Of a stretch of DNA of 64,000 nt, positions 55,093 to 64,000 are shown one piece after another. The stretch is taken from assembly GCA_964035795.1 (NCBI GenBank), contig OZ038321.1, forward strand, positions 19,161,209-19,225,208, written 5' to 3'. The DNA comes from Pterobdella sp. o SKG-2022. Taxonomy: Eukaryota; Annelida; Clitellata; Hirudinida; Piscicolidae. Made by a program: the position numbers and the translations under genes. Below the pieces are notes generated by a model. The model was given only the letters and a program-made list of their open reading frames with translations, made no database searches and was not told the origin of the DNA. The number at the start of each line of letters is the position of its first letter. Position 1 is the first letter of the stretch.

Positions 55093-56754
55093 ATGGCGCG
55101 TAAGAAAAGTAATTTCAAAGAACACAAGCGGAGTGTTTTGACAATTCAAGACAAACTTTTAATGATCAAACAATTTGAAAAAGGAGAAAAGATCTCCGGT
55201 ATTGCGCGTTCTTTGGGGCTACCTCGTTCAACAGTTTCAGGTATTGTAAATGATAGAAAACGTATTTTAGATTATGTAAATGATAAGTCCCCTTCTAGGA
55301 AAGCAGCCATCATATCTATAAAAAGGGGACAAATTTTTGATGAAATGGAAAATGCACTTTCACAATGGATTGACAATCAGAGCAAAAGTGGCATTGTGAC
55401 AAACCAACCTTCAATACAAAAAAAAGCCAAATCAATATTTCAAGACTTATTATCTAAATATCCTGATACAAAAGAAAAGAGATTTATTGCCAGTAATGGG
55501 TGGTTTGCAAGGTTCAAACGAAGATGTAGTGTCCAACAAATATCAACTCAAAATGATTTGTCATATATTCAAACTTCTTGTTCTCTTCTTTCACATACAA
55601 AAGATTTATTTCCTCAAAATATTGAAAGTCCTGTTTTCAGGAACTTTCCATCTTTATTGAGCAAAGTTATTGAGGATGGTAGTTATTCACCTAAACAGGT
55701 GTTCAAACTGGAGAAAACATTATTGTTTTGGAAGAGATTGCCTGAAAAATGTGACATTTACCAACAAGGAAAATCAAGTTCAGACTTCAAAGTTTCAAAA
55801 GAAAGTTTTAAGCTGCTTATAGGTGGAAATTTATATGGAGATTTTAAATTGAAGCCACTTTTAGTTCATCATTTTGCCAATCCTAAGGCATTCAGAAATA
55901 TTCCTAAGGCATCACTACCTGTCATCTGGATGAACAACACAAATGCATCTTTGAGCATTGAAATGTTTGAAGAGTGGTTTATCAACCATTTCATACCTGC
56001 TGTTAGAAGTTATTATCGAGAGAAGAAAATTCTTTTTAAAATACTTCTCATTTTGCATTGTTCTTCAGACTACCTCACCAACTTGAATGATTATGATGCC
56101 AATGTCAAAATAATCTGCTACCCACCTAACACTCAGTCATTTGTGCAAGTTAGTGATGAAGGATTAGTAGCATTGTTCAAGAGGTATTACTTGTGTCGGG
56201 TGTTAAATCAATCCATTGATGCCACTTGCCAGCCAGAAGGGATCAGTTTTGAAAATTTTTGGAAAGATTACAATCTCTACAGCGCTATTCTCAACATCAG
56301 TGTTGTCTGGTCTGACTTAAAACAATTAGAAATGAATGGGGTTTGGAAGGATTTGTGCCCTCAATATGTAACTGATTCAAAAATTGTTTGTAATAAGACC
56401 AATGAGCTGTCTAAAGAGCTTGTGTTTTTAAGTAAAGAATTAAACATGGATTTAAATAAAGATGATTTCAAAAATCTTGTCATAGCTGATGAACAACCTT
56501 TAGATGAGGAATATTCTGTGCAAGATGATTTTTCGGAGTTACAACCAAGAAAGTTTGAAGAAAGTGAAATGCGAAAGGCTTTTTTTCATTTATCAAAGTG
56601 TCTTTCAATTTTTGAAAAACAGGATTCCAATTCGGAACGCTTTTTTAAAATCTCAAAACACACTGAAGAGGTTTTTCAAACATACAGAAATATTTTTAAT
56701 GAAAAGAGAAAATCTAGATCCAATGATGCTTTTTGCAATATTTTTGAAAAATAA
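55093..56754 (+). CDS. Tigger/CENP-B-like protein, probable domesticated transposase
   Basis: An intact single-exon 553-residue protein of the pogo/Tigger family. Residues about 14-60 form the first helix-turn-helix (QFEKGEKISGIARSLGLPRS). Residues about 75-150 form the CENP-B-type second HTH (FIASNGWFARFKRRC). Residues 184-400 are a DDE_1-like domain: NFPSLLSKVIEDGSYSPKQV, GDFKLKPLLVHH, FEEWFINHFIPAV, LFKILLILHCSSD, YPPNTQSFVQVSDEGLVALF. Of the expected DDD triad only the last remains (Asp355); the first is Glu207 (KLEKT against the family VDETG) and the second is His322 (LLILHC against LLILDN). So it should not catalyse transposition yet keeps its DNA-binding half, as in CENP-B or JRK/TIGD genes. 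No terminal inverted repeats were noticed. AATAAA at 56833. Confidence 0.92.
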   Translation: MARKKSNFKEHKRSVLTIQDKLLMIKQFEKGEKISGIARSLGLPRSTVSGIVNDRKRILDYVNDKSPSRKAAIISIKRGQIFDEMENALSQWIDNQSKSGIVTNQPSIQKKAKSIFQDLLSKYPDTKEKRFIASNGWFARFKRRCSVQQISTQNDLSYIQTSCSLLSHTKDLFPQNIESPVFRNFPSLLSKVIEDGSYSPKQVFKLEKTLLFWKRLPEKCDIYQQGKSSSDFKVSKESFKLLIGGNLYGDFKLKPLLVHHFANPKAFRNIPKASLPVIWMNNTNASLSIEMFEEWFINHFIPAVRSYYREKKILFKILLILHCSSDYLTNLNDYDANVKIICYPPNTQSFVQVSDEGLVALFKRYYLCRVLNQSIDATCQPEGISFENFWKDYNLYSAILNISVVWSDLKQLEMNGVWKDLCPQYVTDSKIVCNKTNELSKELVFLSKELNMDLNKDDFKNLVIADEQPLDEEYSVQDDFSELQPRKFEESEMRKAFFHLSKCLSIFEKQDSNSERFFKISKHTEEVFQTYRNIFNEKRKSRSNDAFCNIFEK

Positions 56755-56832
56755 TTTTGTTATAACTTGAATTATTTTAAGCTTGTTGATGATGCTGTCA
56801 TTGTTTTTGAATTTTTGCTACAAAATTTCGAC

Positions 56833-56838
56833 AATAAA
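56833..56838 (+). terminator. polyadenylation signal AATAAA of the Tigger-like gene
   Basis: A canonical hexamer 78 bases after the stop codon, supporting this as a transcribed gene rather than a decaying insertion. Confidence 0.5.
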
Positions 56839-59085
56839 TGTAGTTTCAACTGTTAATTAGCCCAATTTGTCTCAAAACTGCAAACGGTACCCAACTGTTT
56901 GCACTTAATGTTTGAATAGGTCTATTTGGAACCCTGCTTATGCAGCTATATCCCTCTTCGTTTCCAAGAATAAATGCAAATTTTAGATTTTATTTATGTT
57001 TTAAATAATAAATTTTCAAATTGTGGCGTTGTGGAACATAGTTATACATCAAGTAAATCAAATTTAAAATGCTTCTATTTTGAAAATTTTTATTTATACA
57101 AGCTCTCATATTTTTCGTTAGAATCATGATTTATTGTAGGCCATTTCAACATTATGACATCAACAAAATTTTGTTTCACAAAAGACATACTTCAATTTAA
57201 TTTATCGCATGAGTTTGTTTTCAAATAAGGTAACTAGTTACTATACATGTTTCTACATTTCTTCAAGTCTGTCTGTATAAGAAAAAATGCGTTTGAAGAT
57301 ACTGATTAATATTCTCTGTAATTTTCTGAAAATTTGTTTTTAATTATTATCATTACGTACAAAGTAATTACGGTAATACAATTCTTATAATTATGACAAC
57401 AAATCAATCAATCTTTAAACGTAAATCCAAGTGCTTCTTAAAGATTATTTTCTTTTTACCCAAATATAATGTGTTTCAGAACTATGAACTAAGTGCGTTG
57501 AAGCTTGAGTGTGAAGTATAGGTTTAAGCTTATTGTTGACATTCAGTATACTACATCGTATGATATTTTTAATGGAGTACTCATTATATTGAAGAATTAA
57601 AAGTTATTCTTTTTGCACACATTTTTTATTTTATAATATTTAAAAAAAAATATAGTATATGATACATTTTGGAGTTTATATAGCTTTTGTAGATTAAATT
57701 CTATTTCTGTTTCAAACTTGAAGGTCATTTTTCTTTTACTTTTTGCCATTCATGATTAAAGTGTAACATTTATAATAAATTAACAACTTATCTCACTCTA
57801 AGCTTCTCAAATGTTTTCTACAGAAGTATTTAAAGTTATGTAGTTTATGGCTTTTTAATTGGCCTAGCATGCCAAAGCTATGTCGCCTTAAGACTTGGAA
57901 ATTTATTTTAGTCAACTTTTGCATGTTTTTTTTGGCTTTCAGTGATAAAGCGTCAAATGAAATACCCAAAGATTCGGTTATGTGTCGGTTCAACCATCGA
58001 ATGCTTTTACATAGCAGCACAAGTATTTAAGTGAGATAAGTTTTGAGGTTTAGTTTTTTAGAGACATCTCATGACAAACTTGAATTCCGTGCAATAATTG
58101 AGGTAGAATAGGATTATTTAAATAAACTTATTCTATTATTTTAATGATCCTATTCTATTTGCAAAAAGTATCTTCTAATTTGAAGTTTTGCGGAATTCAG
58201 GCTTAGTTATTTGAGATCTTTATAGATTATATTTATACTGGCATGTAGTCAGAAAGCTGAATAGAAAGCTAAAATTAGATCATTAAATTATTACTTAAAT
58301 CTGAGCTTTTTATGTCTTTAGATTCGGTATTAGATTGGAAAAATTACGGAAAATATATCATTTAAATACAAAAAATCACTATAAGTATATTTTTTCAAAA
58401 GTTTAATAATGATATAGCAGTCAACCGGTTTATTGTGGTTGTATCATTAATACAGACATTCATCAACTTATAGTGTGTAAGATATTTGTATCATTTCAGG
58501 CTTTTTCTCCCTATCATAATAAATCATAATTTTTAAATTACATTTCAAAATTTAATTTATCCATCTTAACTTACCACACACACACACAGCTTAAAAATTA
58601 AATTAATTGATTTGATAATCTTCCAGTTTTGTTTTAAAATGCATTATATCTTAATCTTAAAGCTGTCAGAGTAGGCCTTCAACAACAATACCCCATACAA
58701 TTTGCATACAATAACCCACTCAACTTAATTGTCGATTATTTTGTCAATGTTTGATTAATCATTTTATAATAAAAAACTTGCAAATACTAAGTCTCTTCTT
58801 CAGGTTTTTAATGTTAGTGCAGGTCGCTATAGTTATTATCACTCTATCGTAATATAATTATTTGATGAATTCCGATTTTAAAATTTTATTATCAGGATGA
58901 AGTTTCTTATTTTTTCAAACATTTCAATTGAAAAATTAAGGACATTTAATCACCCATTATTAAAAAGTGGTTGTAGGTAAGTTAGCTCTTATCATGAAGC
59001 ATTTAATATATCCACAATTACCAATGTTTTATGATATCGAAAATTTTAATTTTATTGTTTTTACATAATTGAATTCAAAGAATTC
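56839..59085. other. AT-rich stretch with one small inverted-repeat element
   Basis: Apart from the element at 57786-58041, no coding exon or known repeat is recognised. A (CA)n run of about six units lies at 58575-58590. The minus-strand frame 57793-58020 lies within the inverted-repeat element and matches no family. Confidence 0.4.
57786..58041. mobile_element. candidate small element with 12-bp terminal inverted repeats
   Basis: The ends ACTTATCTCACT (57786-57797) and AGTGAGATAAGT (58030-58041) are perfect reverse complements 256 bp apart. The inside is less AT-rich than its surroundings and holds a 75-codon minus-strand frame of unknown nature. I see no obvious target-site duplication. 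It could be a MITE or a chance palindrome. Confidence 0.4.
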
Positions 59086-59129
59086 TTGTTTTTGAAGCTA
59101 AAGCAAAAAAAAATTAATTATTATTCTAA

Positions 59130-59915
59130 TAAATTTGTCGGCAGTCCCATACTCCTTTCCAAATCCAATCTTCCCACTGAAGTAATCTTTGACGGCACTA
59201 CTCTTTCCGTAACGTCCAAACTGAAGATACTAGGTGTAACTCTTGATTCTAGACTCAACTTTACACACTTTGTCTCTCAGATCATACAAGCATCCAACTT
59301 TCATCTCCATGCGATCAGACAGGCACGCAAGTTCCTACCCTTTGACACTGCCGTTGCTCTGATCATCTCTTTAGTTCTTTCAAGGATTGATTACTGTAAC
59401 TCTCTTTTTTTTCGACTTCCGAACTGTCTTATTTCTAAGTTGCAATCTCTCCAAAATCGTGCTGCTAAAACCGTTCTTCAAGCCGACTACTATTCTTCAT
59501 CTCACACTTGTTTCGATCGCCTTCATTGGCTGCCGGTCGTACTAAGAGCCCAGTTCAGGTTGCTATGGCTCACCGCTAACACCTTATATTTTCATCAGCC
59601 GGCTTATTTATATGACCGTCTTTCCATTAGACAGACTCCTGAGTCTCTCAGGTCTTCGAACTCTGGTTTATGGCTACATCAGCCTGTCTCTTCTAACCCT
59701 TTTTTACATCGCTCCTTCTCGCATATCGCCCCTCACTTATGGAACTCTCTTCCACTTAATCTCCGTCTTTCACCTTCTCTTAAAGTTTTTCGCAAGCGTT
59801 TAAAGACGCATCTTTATAACCAAATTTCTCTCTCACAGCCCTTCTGATTAGAACAGCGCCTCTGCAGCAAACCTAGTTTGCAAACTGTGCGCCCTACAAA
59901 TAATAATAATAAATA
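59130..59915 (+). mobile_element. 5'-truncated CR1/L2-like LINE tail
   Basis: An open plus-strand frame covers the C-terminal end of a non-LTR reverse transcriptase: VTSKLKILGVTLDSRLNFTH, LVLSRIDYCNSLFFRLPN, LISKLQSLQNRAAKTVL, CFDRLHWLPVVLRAQFRLL, SSNSGLWLHQP, FSHIAPHLWNSLPLNLR, FRKRLKTHLY. These are the standard tail motifs of CR1/L2 elements (LGV-LD, SR-DYCN-L, LQN-AAR, LHWLPV--R, LWNSLP). The frame closes at 59847 and an AATAATAATAAATAAT tail follows. The rest of the element is absent (5' truncation). The tail frame is unbroken, so insertion looks fairly recent. Confidence 0.9.
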
Positions 59916-60012
59916 ATGAAAATTTATGGTATTTCATTTTTATTCTAATTTTATATTATTTTTATTTATTGAAAAAAATATGCAAAATAACTTGAAAGTA
60001 AGACAAGTATAT

Positions 60013-60066
60013 GAGAACTTGTCGGGAAATTAAGTTTTTTAGGACTTAATTTCTCGACAAGTTTTC
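60013..60066. repeat. hairpin, 22-base arms
   Basis: Arms GAGAACTTGTCGGGAAATTAAG and CTTAATTTCTCGACAAGTTT(TC) pair at about 20 of 22 positions around a 10-base loop. It lies about 100 bp after the LINE tail. No function is evident. Confidence 0.7.
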
Positions 60067-60607
60067 ATGAATATAACTATATCGAGAATAAACTTTATCA
60101 TGATTTTAAGCGTATTGGTGAGCAGTAAGCGAAAACACCCGCCAAACTCATATACAGAAATCTCGACTACTTCTGTGTAACAAGGTTAAATTCTCAATGT
60201 AGTAGTCTAGAGTTTTCTCAGTTTGATCTCAAGGCGCCATGCAACAAGAATTAATATATTTACCTATCCTTTTAGCAAGGGATGTCTAAACCCTATAAAC
60301 TACAAAGTTTATTAAATAATGTGCACAGCTTTTAGTTGGAAAACTCACGTTATCAAGCAATTTATATTAGAGCACATATACCAAGAAATTGTAGGGTGCT
60401 TTTTCGCTTAGTGAGAATTTTTGTTTGGAATATTAGCTTTCTTGGAAAAGTTCAAATTTTTGCATTTTTAAAAAATATTAAATTAGAAAAATTATTAAGC
60501 TTATACATTGTATGCAGCATTCATGTTTGTGAATAAAATCATTAAAATATAAGAATTTGAAAATAAAAATTCATGATTTAAAAAATTACTCAACACCAAG
60601 TTTTTGC

Positions 60608-60697
60608 TTTTAAGGTACAAAGCTTTTCGTTACAAAAGTAACACTACAAAAGTCTTGATAATGTTACACTTTTAACGAAATCTATGTGCCTTAAAAA
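60608..60697. repeat. foldback repeat, about 35-base arms
   Basis: The left arm TTTTAAGGTACAAAGCTTTT continuing to GTAACA pairs with the right arm TGTTACACTTTTAACGAAAT continuing to GTGCCTTAAAA. The loop is about 20 bases. Like the foldbacks at 12750 and 63425 it has an AAGCTTT-CG core, so it may be distantly related. Confidence 0.6.
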
Positions 60698-61064
60698 TAA
60701 AACTTTAATTTTAGAATTTTAACAAGTGGATTCAAATCTGCCTATTGTCTTTATGGAGGTATTGGTATATTATTTCATGAATTGAGCGTATAAAACCCGA
60801 GCCACTTCGAGAGATTAATGTATATAATTGAATGGAAACATTATGCTGAGAAATCATGATTTGAGATTTTTTATTTCTCAATAACTTGGCAGGTCGTGCC
60901 AAGCAGCATGTGTGTTGATGCTATTCAACAGTGATCCATCAAGCCTTATTCAGTTTCAAAGCTATTTCTTATTTACTTTACGTTAATTAACTTTCGGGGT
61001 TGTGCTTTTTAAACACATCATCCTTCAACACTTTTTTCTTTATTGCTTTTTCTTCATTGGTATT

Positions 61065-62707
61065 ATGAACATATCAATATCTAAGTATTTAAATACCCTC
61101 ATCCTCTTCTCCATCATCTGCGTCAAGACGGGATCAGCAACATCAGGTATTAATTTATGATATCTCTCTGCACATTTATTTACATGTTTTTACTGCCTGC
61201 TATGAGAAATGCGTGCAGGAGATTTTTAAGGTCTTCTAATGTTTTTTAGAAATGTAGAAAGTACTTTTTTGAAGCGTTTTCAGGATATAGTTTTAATACA
61301 TAATGATAATATATTCAATGCTTGCGCCATTTTAACATCATCAGTTAAATTCATTAGTAATAACCATTCAAAATTAAGAATTTTTGCATATTTGAACTCA
61401 TTATTTGAGGTTTTATTCCGTCATTTTGGCGATAAAGCGATCGTAAAACAAACTTAAAACTCACCCATACAAAAGTATACATGCACACAAACGCACCCTC
61501 ATGCAGAAAATCTACATTTCGAAAAGAGACTCGCAAAAGAGCTTCAAAACTACACATCTGCGTTAACAAATGAAGAATTCCCCAACACACAACCACAAGA
61601 AAAGCACAACAACAATATCAGAAATAACATTAATAAGAATAGATATGCAGGAAATCATAAAATAGCTTCCAAACAAGTTGATGGTTTGTATCAAATAATA
61701 TTAATTGGCTTTAATCATGTGTTGCTGTTTGTACGTTGTATTTAAATATATTGTGCTGGGGTATTTATCTTATGATCTCTGTGTCAGGCAAGTTAAAGTC
61801 ATACTTTTACAACCTAATAACCATGTCATTATGTTATTAGTTGTTATTATGTGGTGTTAACTATATGAATATACGAAAATCATAGGTTAAACTTCACAAA
61901 AGAGTCTAAATTATATATTGTATTGCGAGAAATGATAAAATGTTATGATCGTTAAAATTGTAGGTTTATTGTGAATAGATTAATTTCCTATTTCTCTCTA
62001 TTGTAAACTTCATGTATGAGTTATTGAGAGCTTTTTACTAGTTTTTCTAACAAAAATTTATGAATATATGTTTAAATATTAAGCTCTGATTTCGATAAGT
62101 TGAACCTTGTCATTAGGAACAAGTATTAATTAAGAGGGAATTATCATAATCCGGTCTAAGACCTTATAAATTACCAGAATTAGTATATTTAAAATAAATT
62201 ACGGTTAAGTAGAAAGTAAAATGTAGCATAGGGTTTGGTCTAATACCATTAAGTTTAATTGAGTAAAACAAATGAATAAGTTTTAAACCTGATTATTAGT
62301 GTCGATAGCTAGTATTGTTTTTGGTGGATTAATAATATAAACAAAAATAATTTCATAAAAATAAAAATATAATAATAAAAATGAAAATATAATGATGAGT
62401 ATGCCATGATAAAATATTAAATTTAATAAAAATTATGAAAAAAAATAAAACAATAATAATGAGAATAAAATGAGATTGATGAGGGAAATATAAACAATAA
62501 TAACATGAAAAATTAAAAAAATTTGATAATAACATAAATGATGATGGTAATTGGCAACTACAATAGCAACCTCTTCCAGAAAAAGATCAGCACCATTCGA
62601 GACACCGCAGAAGGCATCGCGGCCATATAGCTTCAACGCAGGGCAGTAGTAGCAGAGACAATGACAAGGAATATGACTATGCCCATCATTCACCACTAAC
62701 CAGTTAG
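61065..62707 (+). CDS. small secreted basic protein, unrecognised (peptide precursor?)
   Basis: Three in-phase exons, 61065-61146, 61507-61683 and 62580-62707, give 128 residues and a stop. The first exon encodes a signal peptide, MNISISKYLNTLILFSIICV, with a likely cleavage near KTGSATS. The middle exon is polar with one dibasic site (FEKRLAKEL) and one Asn-X-Thr (QNYTSA). The last exon has a strongly basic cluster, RHRRRHRGH, followed by an acidic/Tyr segment DNDKEYDYAHHSPLTS. The mature part has no cysteine. Signal peptide plus basic cleavage sites suggests a secreted peptide or growth-factor precursor. I recognise no family, and no Gly-Lys/Arg amidation site is present. Junctions rest on splice motifs (CAG|GTATTA, TGCAG|AA, GATG|GTTTGT, TTCCAG|AA) and phase only. 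Confidence 0.5.
62330..62535. repeat. low-complexity AATAAT/AAAATAAT-rich tract
   Basis: About 200 bp of A/T-rich imperfect AAT-type repeats within the last intron of the small secreted gene. It generates spurious Ile/Phe-rich minus-strand frames. Confidence 0.7.
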
Positions 62708-64000
62708 TTTGGGTTTAAAAGGGGGGGGGAGGAGGTGTTGTGAGTTACAACTGGGTAGTGTTGCTGCTATTAATACCGCTTATTATGCTGTTTTCGTTGG
62801 TAATGATACTACTTCTGCTTCTGCTAATATTCCCGGGAATGATCCTGTTACTATCTACCTTTTCTTTTGATTACTACTGTTACTAAGAATTTTTTAACTA
62901 CCGTTAATCTACTTATTATCAGTACTCATATTAATTTCGTTTTTAAATTTTTTATGTATGATATACATGTTAGATTACATTTTTAATTCAGCTTCTTCTG
63001 AAATTTCTATAGAATATATCAATTTTCCATGCTAATCTCGAGGCAGTTGATGGAAATTTTATAAATTTCTTATATTCAACCATTAAACTAGTTGTAAAAT
63101 TTTTAAAAAGTATTTTTCCCACTTTTATTCAGCTTTTTAGTTAATTCTTATTAGCTACTCAAAAATAGTTATAACTTTTATATTATTGTAATATTATAAC
63201 TTTTTGATAACACAAAGTTTCCTAGACAGAGACGCTTTGTTGAATGTCAGTCTTGCATAATTCTTATTCTGTTTTGGACGCTATCTGAACCATGATATAG
63301 TCGACCTTATCAGAAATTTGGGTGTTTGTATTGAATGTATTTTTTGGTGAAATTTCAAGCTTATTTTGAAGTTAAGTTATAGGTATTCTTTTTAATTCTT
63401 CAAGCCAAACGCAAATGTTTAAATGAAAGTTTTTTACGAGTTTATTTTATTCCATGAAGCTTTGCGTAACATGAACTTACATTAACTTGCAAATATTTGT
63501 CATTCCACTTGATAATGTAAGTTCGTCTTACGAAAACCTTTGTGGAATAAAATAAACTCCTAAAAGTGTTTTTCTTTGAATAGGTATGCTTTTAAAATTT
63601 AGTAGTAAATATACTATTATTTTTATTAATAGATTAAAAAAATGGTATTCCTATTAATAAATCATTTTTTTATATTAGTTATCTCTATTATATATTAATA
63701 TTTTAAGAAAACATTAGGAATAAATAATATTGCATAACATTCCATCTAATAAAGACAGTGTCAAGACCTTGTGGCAATCTTTTTCAACTCGAAAAATTCT
63801 TTTATTGAAGCAAAATCGAACAATAAATGACAGAAAAATATTTCGATGGATAACGGAATGGCCAAATAGAATTAAAATTTTCAAAAAGTATAATTAACTT
63901 GAGACGTTAAAAAATATGTTAATTTTAATTGAAATAACGAGATAAATAATCTTTTCAATAATTAATGTAGCTCCATTTACAGCTTAATAATAAAAATAAC
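62708..64000. other. AT-rich right end of the window
   Basis: Begins with a G-rich run near 62720-62735 just after the secreted-gene stop. The rest is AT-rich with one foldback repeat (63425-63574). No exon, RNA gene or known element is recognised. Confidence 0.45.
63425..63574. repeat. long inverted repeat (foldback/MITE-like)
   Basis: Arms of about 60 bases: left AGTTTATTTTATTCCATGAA...GTAACATGAACTTACATTA, right TAATGTAAGTTCGTCTTACG...TTGTGGAATAAAATAAACT. The loop is about 30 bases. The inner part TGAACTTACATTA resembles the TGAACTCACATTA of the foldback at 12750-12914, suggesting one family. No coding potential. Confidence 0.75.

Larger units (their letters stand above)
59916..61064. other. 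intergenic stretch with two hairpin-forming repeats
   Basis: Holds the hairpin at 60013-60066 and the foldback at 60608-60697. The last 150 bases (about 60890-61060) are less AT-rich and probably include the promoter and 5' UTR of the small secreted gene. No other coding signal. Confidence 0.4.

Noticed and set aside
56504..56770. Second plus-strand frame overlapping the end of the Tigger-like gene
   Set aside because: Out-of-frame shadow of the long transposase-derived frame.

Overview
This is nuclear DNA of an AT-rich, intron-rich animal, most likely a bilaterian invertebrate with a fairly compact genome. The evidence is short GT-AG introns, metazoan-only gene families (BCL7, DOK7, FSTL4/5, LOTUS-Tudor), an intron-containing tRNA-Arg(UCU), and Penelope-like, CR1/L2-like and RTE-like retroelement remnants. 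A tunicate-like genome would fit, but the sequence alone does not prove it. There are no operons, prokaryotic genes or CRISPR arrays.

I built exon models by hand from splice signals, reading-frame phase and remembered family sequences. Every listed internal junction keeps the frame.

Layout. 1-6.5 kb: AT-rich, with two exon-like minus-strand blocks that may belong to a type II membrane protein running off the left edge. 6.5-10.9 kb: no convincing gene. 10.96-11.61 kb (-): BCL7, a SWI/SNF subunit, 3' end unresolved. 11.96-15.50 kb (+): glycerate kinase GLYCTK, head-to-head with BCL7. 16.41-25.76 kb (-): MCMBP, 18 coding exons. Its introns carry a tRNA-Arg, two SINE copies, an RTE-like LINE tail and a Penelope-like element. 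26.69-33.83 kb (+): a DOK7-like PH/PTB adaptor, head-to-head with MCMBP, with a decayed LINE in one intron. 34.62-42.87 kb (+): a secreted FSTL4/5-like protein (Kazal, two EF-hands, two Ig, propeller-like C-terminus). 43.62-45.20 kb (+): TCTP/TPT1. 46.69-54.06 kb (-): a LOTUS-Tudor germ-granule type protein. 55.09-56.75 kb (+): an intact single-exon Tigger/CENP-B-like gene whose DDE triad is broken, so probably a domesticated transposase; it lies head-to-head with the LOTUS-Tudor gene. 59.1-59.9 kb (+): a CR1/L2-like LINE tail. 61.07-62.71 kb (+): a three-exon gene for a small secreted basic protein that I do not recognise.

Functionally the genes are unrelated housekeeping, signalling and germline genes. 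The recurring arrangement is the head-to-head pair (BCL7/GLYCTK, MCMBP/DOK7, LOTUS-Tudor/Tigger-like), which suggests shared promoter regions. The most interesting items are the domesticated transposase beside a LOTUS-Tudor gene, the unrecognised secreted protein, and a set of foldback (MITE-like) repeats.
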